From Streptomyces sp. F001 (lineage in GTDB: Bacteria > Actinomycetota > Actinomycetes > Streptomycetales > Streptomycetaceae), in contig NZ_QZWF01000003.1 in the NCBI RefSeq assembly GCF_004187715.1, forward strand, positions 620,001 to 684,000: 64,000 nucleotides of DNA, in the 5' to 3' direction. The notes below the pieces were generated by a model. It was not told the origin of the DNA. It was given only the letters and a program-made list of their open reading frames with translations, and made no database searches. Position numbers and translations under genes: made by a program. How positions within the stretch are numbered: position 1 is the stretch's first letter; each line of letters starts with the position of its first letter. This document shows, piece after piece, positions 32,226 to 40,222 of this stretch.

Positions 32226-34217
32226 CTATGCCAGGTGAACTTCCAGTGCGGCCCGTACCCCCGACTCCACGGCGCCCTCGATCCAGGACGGCTTGACCGA
32301 GGTGTGGTCCCCGGCGAAACGCAGCGGTCCCTCGGGGGCGCGGATGGCTGCCAGGAGCTCCGTGTGCTGGCCCGGGAGCAGGACCGACGCCTCGCCGTAC
32401 GCGTACGGGTCGCGCAGCCAGCTCTGGGTGCGGCCGGCGCCGGTGTAGAAGACCTCGATGCGCTGCCCGTAGACCTGTTGCAGCCCCCTGAGGGCGTGCG
32501 GGTAGCGGGCGTCGTCCTCGAGGGAGTCCCAGCGGGAGGCGTCGTCGGCCCAGCTGTAGGACGCGAGAACGACCCCGCCCCGACTGCCGGCCACCGGATG
32601 GGACGGGTTGATCATGAAGCGGTTGGAGTTGTCGGAGACCGAGCCGCCGCCGATGATGTCCGCCGCCTCGGGCTGCTCACGCGTGGCCCAGCGGTTGGCG
32701 GCGTAGTGCACGCGCTGCGCCGGGGTGATGTGCCCGGCCGGCACGGAGGGATGCGCGCCGAGCAGACTCCCGTCGGCGGGCGCCTTCCCCTGCCGGTACT
32801 CCTCGTACAGGCCGGGCCGTACGGCATCCAGCTCCCGCTTCCACTCGCCCTCCCCGAACTCCCACCACCGGCGGCTGAATTCGAGCAGCACCTTGGTCGC
32901 GCTGTCGTAGTGCAGCTCGGCGACGGCACGCCGTTTGCGGTACGACATCAGCGGCCTGACCTGCACCTGCCGCAGCCCGGAGAACGGCACCGTCACGATT
33001 GCGAGGTCCCCGGTGAACTCCTCCCGTACGACCTTGCCGTCCCGTCCCTCGGACACCGTGTCCACCCACACGTGCGGCCCGCCGGACCGGACGTGGGAGG
33101 CGTCGCGGTGCCGATCCGGATCCCAGTACTCGATGTGCGTCACCCGCCGGTCCATCCGCACGACGTCCCCCACCTGCCTCAGCAGCGCGTCCGGCAGCGT
33201 CGCCGTACCGCCCACCAGCTCCCAGAACGCGGTGTCCGGGCTGATCAGCGACTGGCTGATGAAGCTGTGGATGAACGACAGCGGCAGCCGCGAGGTCAGG
33301 TTCTCCAGCGTGCCGACGAGATCGACCGTGCGCTCGTCGAAGCCGGCCTGCTCGGTCAGGAACCGGTACATGGACCAGTCCCCGTACCGCTGGATCACCC
33401 GCGCCCAGCCCTCGACCCGTTCGGGCAGGGGCTTGTCGACGCGCCTGCCGTCCGGCCCGACGGTGCTGAACTCGTCGCGTACGGGGTCCAGGGCGGTCCG
33501 CAGGATGGTCGCGGACGGCGTGTCCCAGTACTTGCGCGGTACTCCGAAGGACCGGTTGACCTTGCGCGGCGCCCGCGCGTAGGCGGCGCGGCGCACCCGG
33601 ACGCCGTTGACGTGGAGCCACGCCCGGTTGACCGGCTTCCCCTCGCCGTCGACGTCCACGAGATGGAACGGCCGCCGTTCGACGCCGAGTTGGTCGATCA
33701 GGGACATCACCAGCGGATGGCTCCCGGGGATGCGCATGGCCCCGGCTTCCGCGTACTGCCGCGGATCGGCGAACGGCTGCGCCGCCTGCTCGTGTCCGCC
33801 GGTGCGGAAGGTCTTGATCCGGCCGCCGACCCGGTTGCCGTTGGCCTCCAGCAGCGTCACGCGATGCCCGGCCCGCTTCAGCAGCCAGGCCGCCACAAGA
33901 CCCGCCGGCCCCGCACCGACGACCAGGATCTTCTTGGCGTTCCCGGTCCTCGGCCGGGGCAGGCCGGAGTCGAGGATCTCCTGGTACGTCGGCACGAGCG
34001 GCCGGTTGTCCTCGTCGACGACCAGCAGCGCCCGGGCGACCGCGAGACAGGTGGCCCGGTCCGCGGTGGATCTCGGCGGACAGGAGGCCTCCCGGGGACG
34101 GGCGGGTGCGGCGACGGCCGGTCCCGCCGCGCCGATCCCGACGGCCGCGGTGGTCGCGGCGGTGAACTTCCGCCTGGTGAAAGGAGAATGACGGTCAGCG
34201 ATGCGCACTTCATCCAT
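32226..34217 (-). CDS. Secreted flavin L-amino-acid oxidase, L-glutamate-oxidase-like
   Basis: A 663-residue flavoenzyme. A Tat signal ([17 protein letters not shown]) is followed by an FAD dinucleotide-binding motif GAGPAG at 101-106, the GG-doublet region [15 protein letters not shown], and [14 protein letters not shown]. Further blocks, such as [14 protein letters not shown], the stretch around [33 protein letters not shown] and FAGDH near the end, closely follow Streptomyces L-glutamate oxidase as I remember it. The reaction is oxidative deamination of an L-amino acid to a keto acid, ammonia and H2O2, outside the cell. ATG 34217 gives a proper Tat leader. The gene stands alone. Substrate specificity (Glu versus other) cannot be decided without the active-site alignment. 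Confidence 0.83.
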   Translation of the reverse strand: MDEVRIADRHSPFTRRKFTAATTAAVGIGAAGPAVAAPARPREASCPPRSTADRATCLAVARALLVVDEDNRPLVPTYQEILDSGLPRPRTGNAKKILVVGAGPAGLVAAWLLKRAGHRVTLLEANGNRVGGRIKTFRTGGHEQAAQPFADPRQYAEAGAMRIPGSHPLVMSLIDQLGVERRPFHLVDVDGEGKPVNRAWLHVNGVRVRRAAYARAPRKVNRSFGVPRKYWDTPSATILRTALDPVRDEFSTVGPDGRRVDKPLPERVEGWARVIQRYGDWSMYRFLTEQAGFDERTVDLVGTLENLTSRLPLSFIHSFISQSLISPDTAFWELVGGTATLPDALLRQVGDVVRMDRRVTHIEYWDPDRHRDASHVRSGGPHVWVDTVSEGRDGKVVREEFTGDLAIVTVPFSGLRQVQVRPLMSYRKRRAVAELHYDSATKVLLEFSRRWWEFGEGEWKRELDAVRPGLYEEYRQGKAPADGSLLGAHPSVPAGHITPAQRVHYAANRWATREQPEAADIIGGGSVSDNSNRFMINPSHPVAGSRGGVVLASYSWADDASRWDSLEDDARYPHALRGLQQVYGQRIEVFYTGAGRTQSWLRDPYAYGEASVLLPGQHTELLAAIRAPEGPLRFAGDHTSVKPSWIEGAVESGVRAALEVHLA

Positions 34218-34370
34218 ACGTCCTGGATAGGGTGCGCCGCCTTACCCCGGCAGCACGATCAACGCCGACCACCGGAACGTGCGAGCGCGAGAGCTCAGTC
34301 GGGCAGCCGCGCCGACCACCCGAGCACACCCGTCACGCCCACACGCCCCCCAGCCGTAGCCGCCCCGGGT

Positions 34371-34922
34371 TTAGAGGCCGAACTCCTGGGGGGACACCCC
34401 GAGCACCGAGCACGCCTCGCGCAGGACCTGCTCCTCGGCCGGTGCGACATATCCGTCCGCACCGGCGATGACGAAGCCGGTCTGCACGACCGCTCTGGCC
34501 TCCGTCGGCTTCTTCGCGGCCTTGGCGATCTCCTGCATGACGTCCCTCTTGCCCTGCGGGAAGTCGAACGCCAGCTGGTCGACATGCTTGTTGAACCGCT
34601 GGCGCAGCTGCTCCGGCGGGAAGTTCTGCAGGACGTCGTTGTGCAGGATCAGCGACTCCACATGCTGGCGCTCGGTCGGGTCGACATGTCCGTCCGCCGC
34701 CGCGACCAGGGCGCACATCGCCATGCTGGCGTCCCGGTAGGCGCCGCTCTTCAGCTCCGTCTTGAGCGAGGTGAGCTGGGACTTGAGCGTGCTCACCAGC
34801 TGGGCCTTCGATCCTCCGGAGGACCCGGTACCCGGCCGCCCGTGCCCGCCGGAGCCCCGCATTCCCTGCGACTGCTGCTGCAGACTCTTGGCCTGGTCCT
34901 TGATCCGATCCCACATCGCCAT
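34371..34922 (-). CDS. TerB-family tellurite-resistance-like protein
   Basis: A 183-residue protein with a helical N-terminus (WDRIKDQAKSLQQQSQG), a Gly/Ser linker and a TerB domain (about 45-180): SAYRDASMAMCALVAAADG-type metal-binding start, DPTERQHVESLI, and a second half ADGYVAPAEEQVLREACSVLG. TerB-fold proteins bind Ca or other metals and belong to the Ter stress network; many stand alone with no tellurite role. ATG 34922 (MAMWDR) is favoured over the longer frame to 35060. No other ter gene is nearby. Confidence 0.83.
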   Translation of the reverse strand: MAMWDRIKDQAKSLQQQSQGMRGSGGHGRPGTGSSGGSKAQLVSTLKSQLTSLKTELKSGAYRDASMAMCALVAAADGHVDPTERQHVESLILHNDVLQNFPPEQLRQRFNKHVDQLAFDFPQGKRDVMQEIAKAAKKPTEARAVVQTGFVIAGADGYVAPAEEQVLREACSVLGVSPQEFGL

Positions 34923-35064
34923 CCGTGCCACCTCGGCTTGAGCCCATGTCGTTCCGGTCGCCCGCGAGCATTCCCGGGCCTCCCACTGGCAACGCCTCCC
35001 GGGCCCCCGAAGTTCCTCGAACGGCTCAGCGACCGGGCTGTCCTGCCATGTCTGCGTCACCGCC

Positions 35065-35256
35065 TCAGGCGAACGCGGGCATGATCCGGTCGTGGACCAG
35101 GCGGAGCTGGGTGTTCACGTCCGCCACCTCCGCAAGGTCCCGGCCGGTGAACGCCCGGACGAGCGCGCGGTCGGTGACGGCACAGATCATGTGGTTCACC
35201 CCGCTGGGAGCGATCTCCCGCAGGATCTTGTCCCGGCACTCCTCGGGCGTACCGTT
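35065..35256 (-). pseudogene. C-terminal fragment of a luciferase-like monooxygenase, cut off by the TnpB element
   Basis: From 35256 to the stop at 35065 the minus strand reads NGTPEECRDKILREIAPSG and continues to MPAFA. The GTPEEC motif is typical of the C-terminal end of LLM flavin/F420-dependent oxidoreductases. It is the missing end of the gene body at 37098-37935: deleting 35257-37097 joins VGL to NGTPEEC in frame. It has no start of its own. Confidence 0.7.
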
Positions 35257-35260
35257 CCTA

Positions 35261-35290
35261 GGGTTATTGGCCAGCGCTGGCCAATAACCC
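35261..35290. repeat. 30-bp perfect palindrome at the right end of the TnpB element
   Basis: GGGTTATTGGCCAGC (35261-35275) is followed directly by its exact reverse complement (35276-35290), with no spacer. The tnpB frame ends inside it (stop 35264-35266). In TnpB elements the 3' end of the gene plus the right end makes the guide (omega/reRNA) scaffold, so this hairpin is a candidate for the RNA's terminal structure, with the guide copied from the flank below 35257. Confidence 0.65.
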
Positions 35291-37012
35291 ATAAACCGGG
35301 CCGGTGATAGTCCAGTGACCCTCCAAACGGTCTTGAGGGTCGGGGAACAGCGCGAGTTGGTCACCTCGGCACGGTCGGGTCTTGCCATCCCTCACGGGTG
35401 TGCCCGATGTCCTGGGTGGGCTCGCGGTCCCGCGCGCCCTCGGCAGGGGTACGGCCTGGCCGGTAGCTCTCCACTCCACCATCCTCCGGTGGTGGGCGGT
35501 CACACCTGGCCGACGCCTGATCCCGTGCCCGAGGGCGCGCCTGCCGATGGCCACAGCGGCTGCGTGATGCCGGGTGGCCCTGGTCTTCTTCTTCGTGGAC
35601 TGGTGTTGGAAGGGCTGGGTCCAGTGCTGTGCGCCCCAGCGGCTGGTGTAGGCCGGGTCGACGGCGAGGACGACCAGACCGGCGTGGTAGGCCATGCCTC
35701 GCAGGCGTTCGCGGAAGCGGGCGGTGGGGATGCCCGCCACCGTGCGGCGGAACCTCTTACCGCGTCTGCCACGGCCCATGGTCTCCCGGCCGGTGGCGCG
35801 GGCTTCGGCGAAGCCCAGATCCTCGATCGCGATCCCCGCGCAGCCGCGTTGCCGGGCGAGGGTGATCAGCTGGCTGATCGCGGCGCGCAGCCGTCCGTCC
35901 CGCGTGGCCGCAGGCCCGGTCAGATCGAGCGGGACGGTGACCGGTTCGCCGATGGGGTTGCCGTGCGTGTCGAGCACGCAGGCGGCCAGGTGATCGGCGT
36001 TCAGGTCGACTCCGAGCAGCCGGGCACCGCGCGTCTTGATCTCATCCGGGGTGGGCGGTACGGCGGTCTCGACGGTCCAGGAGGCGTCCAGGTACCAGCG
36101 GCCGCGAGCCGGGTCGCGGACGATGTCGTAGCGCACGGCCCGGTCAGCGCTGACGCGGTCCAGCCACTCGCCACGCCCGTGTGAGAACCGGACGGTGCAG
36201 GAGAGCCGGTAGCGGCCCCGGTGTGCGTTGGCCAGGTGCCGCAGCGGCTCGGGCAGCACGAGGCTCACCGTGCCGTCGCCCGGGTTGACGGTGATGGTGT
36301 AGTTGCCGTGCGGGGCGCCGGACTCGCCGTCGGCGGTGAGGAACAGCCGTGTCGCCTCCCACCGCTCACGCCACTCGGCCTCGGTCAGCTGCGCGTCGGC
36401 GAGATGGTGCCGCACGCGTGCCAGGCGCCGCCCGCCGACCGTGACCGACGGCCGCCCAGCAGCGGTCTTCCGTTCCACCACAGCGAGCCGGGCCTGAAGC
36501 ACCTGCATCCGCCGCTGCTTCTGGGCCCGCTCGTTCTGATCGGCATAGCCACGCACACCATTGCCGGACCGCATCCCGCACGGGACGGCCAGACGACGGC
36601 CGATGGCGCCAACCGCCCGGCGCAGGCCCGCGCGCTCGTCATACAGGCAGCGCATCGACAGCTGATACTGGTCCTCGCTGGCACGGGTCATCGCCCCCGC
36701 CCAGCGCGACGAGGACACCATCGTCAGCTTCCTCTTCCGCTCCGCCCGCCGCGTGTCCTTCGCCGCGACCTGGCCGATCCTGACCCGCTCGGCCAGATCG
36801 GCCCGCTGATGACGGCCCAGATGCTCGCCCACCAGACGCAGCACCTTCTCATCGGCCGACTCCAGCCGCAGCCGGTCCCTGATCCGCGCCCCAGACGGCG
36901 CAGCCACCGTGAACGGAGCCGCCAGAACACGCAGTTCACGCCTTCTCCCTCGCCTGCGTGCCACCGGCCCTTTCCCCCCTCTCCTGGCCGCCCCGAACTC
37001 AGCCACCACCAC
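35264..37012 (-). CDS. tnpB: TnpB-related RuvC-fold protein
   Basis: A 582-residue protein, longer than the usual TnpB of about 400 residues. After a basic N-terminus and helical region the RuvC fold starts near residue 340 with LLGVDLNADHLAA (first Asp), then GIAIEDLGFAEA (Glu), VVLAVDPAYTSRWGAQHW, and TRHHAAAVAIGRRAL, where the last RuvC acidic residue would be expected but His is seen. No CxxC zinc pair is evident. This is the long actinobacterial 'TnpB-related' group. TnpB enzymes are RNA-guided nucleases that help retain the element; activity here is uncertain because of the third residue. Start 37012 is the longest frame, and a downstream start is possible. The element interrupts an LLM gene. 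Confidence 0.78.
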   Translation of the reverse strand: MVVAEFGAARRGGKGPVARRRGRRRELRVLAAPFTVAAPSGARIRDRLRLESADEKVLRLVGEHLGRHQRADLAERVRIGQVAAKDTRRAERKRKLTMVSSSRWAGAMTRASEDQYQLSMRCLYDERAGLRRAVGAIGRRLAVPCGMRSGNGVRGYADQNERAQKQRRMQVLQARLAVVERKTAAGRPSVTVGGRRLARVRHHLADAQLTEAEWRERWEATRLFLTADGESGAPHGNYTITVNPGDGTVSLVLPEPLRHLANAHRGRYRLSCTVRFSHGRGEWLDRVSADRAVRYDIVRDPARGRWYLDASWTVETAVPPTPDEIKTRGARLLGVDLNADHLAACVLDTHGNPIGEPVTVPLDLTGPAATRDGRLRAAISQLITLARQRGCAGIAIEDLGFAEARATGRETMGRGRRGKRFRRTVAGIPTARFRERLRGMAYHAGLVVLAVDPAYTSRWGAQHWTQPFQHQSTKKKTRATRHHAAAVAIGRRALGHGIRRRPGVTAHHRRMVEWRATGQAVPLPRARGTASPPRTSGTPVRDGKTRPCRGDQLALFPDPQDRLEGHWTITGPVYGLLASAGQ

Positions 37013-37097
37013 CGATCATGCGTTCCCAGTGATCGCATGATCCGAAGAACCAGCCCCGTTCACCCGCACGAGGGACACATCGGCCAACTGTGACCTA

Positions 37098-37935
37098 CAG
37101 CCCAACCAACAGCTGCTCACCCGCGATGGAGAGGCGTTCGGCGATCTCCGGAGTGGTCAGCTCGATGCCCCGGGCCAGATCACCGGCGGCGATGGCGTCG
37201 ATGACCGGTTTGAGCTCGCCCGGGTCCACCCCGTTGCGGCGCAGTTGCTCCTCCGGCATCGAGGAGGCGTAGATACCGACCATGCTGCGGGCGGCGTCCT
37301 TGGCGGCCGCGGAGTCGGGTCCGGTCGCGAAGACGCCCCACGCCCCGATGTCGAGCGACCGCCAGTCCCGGCCCGCGCGCTCCGCCCCGGCGCGTATGTG
37401 CCGCACCGCGTAGTCGTAGGCCTCGCGGGTGTAGCTCAGCGCGTGGTGGCAGCCGTCCGACAGCTCACCCGCCGCCTCGAAGGACTTCGGCCCGCGCATC
37501 GCCCCCAGCTTCAGCGGCACCCGGCTCTGCACCGGCCGGGCGAAGGTGAACAGCCCGTCGTAGGAGAAGAACTCGCCGTCGTGGGTGATGCTGCCCTCGT
37601 CCAGCAGGGTGCGCACCACATGGAGTGCCTCCTTCACCCGGGACAGCGGTCGCGTCCGGGCCCAGTCGATGCGGTACTGCGCCAGCAGCCCGAAGTTGCC
37701 GCTGGACAGCACACCCTCGGCTCGCCCGCCGGACAGTTCGTAGAGCGTGGCCAGGGCCTGCGCGATCAGCGTCGGCTCCCGCAGCGTCACGGGGGACACG
37801 CTCGGGCCCAGCCGGATCCGACGGGTCTGCCAGGCGGCCGCGGCGAACAGCAGCCACAGGTCCTGCTCGTCGGTCCAGGTCCTGTACCGGTCCGCCTGGA
37901 AGCCGTCCACGCTGCCCAGTGCGGGGAAGTCCGCC
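37098..37935 (-). pseudogene. Luciferase-like monooxygenase, body only (N-terminus lost, C-terminus displaced)
   Basis: The minus strand from about 37935 down to 37098 encodes DGFQADRYRTWTDEQDLW, AAAAWQTRRIRLGPSVSP, ATLYELSGGRAEGVLSSG and so on to AERLSIAGEQLLVGL. This is the central part of an LLM-class flavin-dependent oxidoreductase (TIM barrel). There is no start: upstream the frame runs into a serine-hydrolase fragment. A TAG created at the mobile-element edge (37095-37097) ends it, and the real C-terminus lies at 35065-35256. It is doubly broken and thus non-functional. Confidence 0.75.
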
Positions 37936-38150
37936 TGTAGTTGAACAGCCCGCTGGTGTGCTGGAGCAGCTGCCGTACGGTGATGGTGCCGCCTTCGTTG
38001 CCGTTGCCGGACACCACTCCCGGCAGCCAGTCCTCGACGGTGTCGTTCAGCGACAGCCGCCCCTCGCCGGCCAGTTGCAGCACCACTGTGGCGACGAACG
38101 TCTTGCTGGTGCTGATGATCCGGAACCGGTCGCCGGGGCGCACCGCCTCG
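37930..38150 (-). pseudogene. Internal fragment of a beta-lactamase-family serine hydrolase
   Basis: The minus strand encodes AVRPGDRFRIISTSKTFVA, LQLAGEGRLSLNDTVEDWLPG and TVRQLLQHTSGLFNY. These are the conserved STSK (SxxK) nucleophile and HTSGL motifs of class C beta-lactamase/D-peptidase-type hydrolases. Both ends are missing: the left end joins the LLM fragment near 37935 and the right end meets the opposite-strand FtsX fragment near 38150. It is about 70 residues of a protein normally near 380. Confidence 0.72.
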
Positions 38151-38780
38151 CCCGTGGCCCGGGTCGTCGCCGTCTACGACCGCGGCCTCGGCTTCGATTC
38201 GGTCGTCCTGTCCCACGACCTCGCGAAGGGGCACACCACCGCCGGGCTCGACCAGAGCGTCCTCGTCCGCACCGACGGCACCGGCGCGGCGGAGCGCAAC
38301 CTCGCCGCCACGGCCGCCTCGTACCCCGGCCTGGTGCTCGAACCCACCGACACCGGCGTCGCCGACAGCCTGAGCGAGGCGCCGCCCGAGGTCTGGATCA
38401 ACCTGGCTGTCATCGTCGTACTCCTCGGCTATCTGCTGCTGAGCATCGCCAACAAGCTCGTCGCGACCACCGCCCAGCGCCGCAACGAGATCGCCACGCT
38501 CCGCCTGAACGGCACCACGCCCAGGCAGATCCTGGCGATGATGCGCCGCGAGGCCGCGGTGATCGGCGCGGCGGCCGTCACCACGGGCGTGCTGCTGTCG
38601 GCGATTCCGCTGGCCCTGCTCGGAGTCGGCTTCCTGGAGCGGCCCTGGCCCGCCGGCCCGGCGTGGCTGCTGCCCGCCCTCGCGGCCCTGGTCGTCTGCA
38701 CGGTCTTCCTCACCGTCGAACTCCCCACCCGGCAGGCGCTGCGGACCGCACCGGCGCATGCGCTCGCGGCGAGGGAGTAG
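38150..38780 (+). pseudogene. 3' half of an FtsX-like ABC permease
   Basis: The plus strand from about 38150 encodes ARVVAVYDRGLGFDSVVL, a soluble segment, then INLAVIVVLLGYLLLSIAN, the FtsX block TAQRRNEIATLRLNGTTPRQI, and two more membrane spans (AAVTTGVLLSAIPLALLG; LPALAALVVCTVFLTVEL), ending PAHALAARE with TAG at 38778-38780. It is the C-terminal FtsX domain of a MacB/LolC-type permease. The N-terminal part and any ATPase are missing, and the frame upstream is antisense to the hydrolase fragment. Confidence 0.75.
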
Positions 38781-38841
38781 GCAGGACGCGGTGAGCGAGA
38801 GCGGCGTTGACAAGCCCGCTCCCCGCCCTCCATCATCATTC

Positions 38842-38857
38842 CACTAATCAAGTAGTG
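38842..38857. promoter_or_regulatory. Operator candidate of the first GntR-ABC operon
   Basis: CACTA-ATCAAG-TAGTG, a 5-bp perfect inverted repeat with 6-nt spacing in an AT-rich patch, ends two bases before the ATG at 38860. TTGACA at 38807-38812 is a possible -35 element. YtrA-type GntR regulators autoregulate through such short palindromes at their own promoter. Confidence 0.5.
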
Positions 38858-38859
38858 AA

Positions 38860-39282
38860 ATGGTGGTGGAGGGCTTGGAGTTCCGCATCGACAGGCGGAG
38901 CGGGGTCCCCGCCTATCAGCAGATCGTCCAGCAGACGAAGCAGGCGCTGCGGCTCGGCGTTCTGGAACCGGGGGACCGGCTGCCGACCGCCAAGGAGGTC
39001 GCCGAGACCAGCGCGGTCAACCCGAACACCACGCTCAAGGCGTACCGGGAGCTGGAGCGCGAGGGCCTGGTCGAGCCACGGCCGGGTCTCGGCACCTTCG
39101 TGCGTCGCTCGCTGGCCCGCCCCCAGACGGGCGCGGACTCACCGTTGCACGGGGAGCTGGAGGCGTGGATGGCGCGGGCGCGCGAGGCGGGCCTGGAGCG
39201 GGAGGACGTGGCCGCGCTGGTCGCGTCGGCCATGGAGAAGCAGTACGGCGCAATGACAGAGGCGAGGAGCACAGGTGAGTGA
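38860..39282 (+). CDS. YtrA-subfamily GntR regulator
   Basis: A 140-residue regulator: a GntR winged helix (about 8-75; FRIDRRSGVPAYQQIVQQTK, GDRLPTAKEVAETSAVNPNT, REGLVEPRPGLGTFV) plus the short YtrA-type helical tail (about 90-130) used for dimerisation rather than a ligand domain. YtrA regulators repress the ABC exporter genes that follow them and respond to cell-envelope antibiotics. The stop overlaps the GTG of the ATPase gene by 8 nt. The ATG at 38860 lies right beside the palindrome and may be leaderless; the downstream TTG at about 38875, preceded by GTGGAGGGC, is an alternative. It is a paralogue of the gene at 56816. Confidence 0.86.
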   Translation: MVVEGLEFRIDRRSGVPAYQQIVQQTKQALRLGVLEPGDRLPTAKEVAETSAVNPNTTLKAYRELEREGLVEPRPGLGTFVRRSLARPQTGADSPLHGELEAWMARAREAGLEREDVAALVASAMEKQYGAMTEARSTGE

Positions 39283-40222
39283 CGGTACGTACGCCGGCGG
39301 GCCGGCGTTGGAGGCGGTCGGGCTCGGCAAGCGGTACCGGCGGGGCTGGGCCCTGCGGGACTGCTCCTTCCGGCTGCCGACGGGACGGATCTGCGGGCTC
39401 GTCGGACCCAACGGGGCGGGCAAGACCACGCTGCTGGGCATAGCGGCCCATGTGCTGGAGCCGACAGCGGGTGACCTGCGCATCTTCGGTGCCGGCCCGG
39501 GATCCGCCGAGGCCGGCCGGCGCACGGCGTTCCTCGCCCAGGAGAAGCCGCTCTTCCGCCGCTTCACCGTGGCCGAAACCCTGCGCCTGGGACGTGAGTT
39601 GAACCCTGGATCCTGGGACCAGGGGGCCGCCGAGCACATCGTCCGCGCGGGGAACGTGCCCCTGGACGCCAGGATCGGCACCCTCTCCGGCGGACAGCGC
39701 ACCCGTGTCGCCTTCGCCCTCGCCTTCGGCAAGCGCCCCGACCTGCTGCTGCTCGACGAGCCGATGTCCGACCTCGACCCGCTGGTGCGCCACGAACTGA
39801 TGGGCACCCTCATGGCCGAGGCCGCCGAGCACGGCACGACCGTGCTGATGTCCTCCCACATGCTCGCCGAGCTGGAGAGCGTCTGCGACTACCTCGTCGT
39901 CATCGCCTCCGGCGGAGTCCGTCTCGCTGGCGACGTGGACGAACTGCGCGAGGCTCACACCCTGGTCACCGGAGTCCGGGACGGCGAGGGCACACCGAGG
40001 GACCTCGCGCACCACACCGTCGTCGAATCCCGCCCCAGCGGACGGCAGTACACCGCCCTGCTGCGCCCCGACGGACCGATCAGCGGCCCCTGGGAGACCG
40101 ACACCCCGAACCTGGAGGAACTCCTGCTCGCCTACCTGCGCTCCTCCGAGGCACCACCCCTGATCACGCCCAGTGCCCAGGTCCCCGGCCAGGCGCACGG
40201 CATCCGGGCGGTGGCGGCATGA
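39275..40222 (+). CDS. ABC transporter ATP-binding protein (YtrB/BcrA-like)
   Basis: A 315-residue ATPase. Walker A is GPNGAGKTT (about 44-52), signature LSGGQRTRVAFALAFG, Walker B LLLLDEPMSDLDP, and the switch His is in LMSSHMLAELE. The C-terminal 90 residues are an extra domain as in drug-export ATPases. It energises the adjacent permease, with which it shares an ATGA overlap at 40219-40222. The GTG start overlaps the GntR gene, so all three are translationally coupled. The substrate is probably an antibiotic or membrane-active compound, by family and regulator type. Confidence 0.9.
   Translation: MSDGTYAGGPALEAVGLGKRYRRGWALRDCSFRLPTGRICGLVGPNGAGKTTLLGIAAHVLEPTAGDLRIFGAGPGSAEAGRRTAFLAQEKPLFRRFTVAETLRLGRELNPGSWDQGAAEHIVRAGNVPLDARIGTLSGGQRTRVAFALAFGKRPDLLLLDEPMSDLDPLVRHELMGTLMAEAAEHGTTVLMSSHMLAELESVCDYLVVIASGGVRLAGDVDELREAHTLVTGVRDGEGTPRDLAHHTVVESRPSGRQYTALLRPDGPISGPWETDTPNLEELLLAYLRSSEAPPLITPSAQVPGQAHGIRAVAA

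Larger units (their letters stand above)
35257..37097. mobile_element. TnpB-only transposable element (IS605/IS607-like), about 1.84 kb
   Basis: The boundaries are inferred from the interrupted oxidoreductase gene, which is restored in frame on removal of these bases. The element carries one tnpB-like gene and no tnpA. Its right end (relative to tnpB) holds a 30-bp perfect palindrome (35261-35290), and its left end holds an inverted repeat GATCATGCG...CGCATGATC (37014-37022 and 37034-37042). TAGG occurs at both edges. Sub-terminal hairpins are typical of elements moved by HUH or serine transposases in trans. Exact ends may shift by a few bases. Confidence 0.7.
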
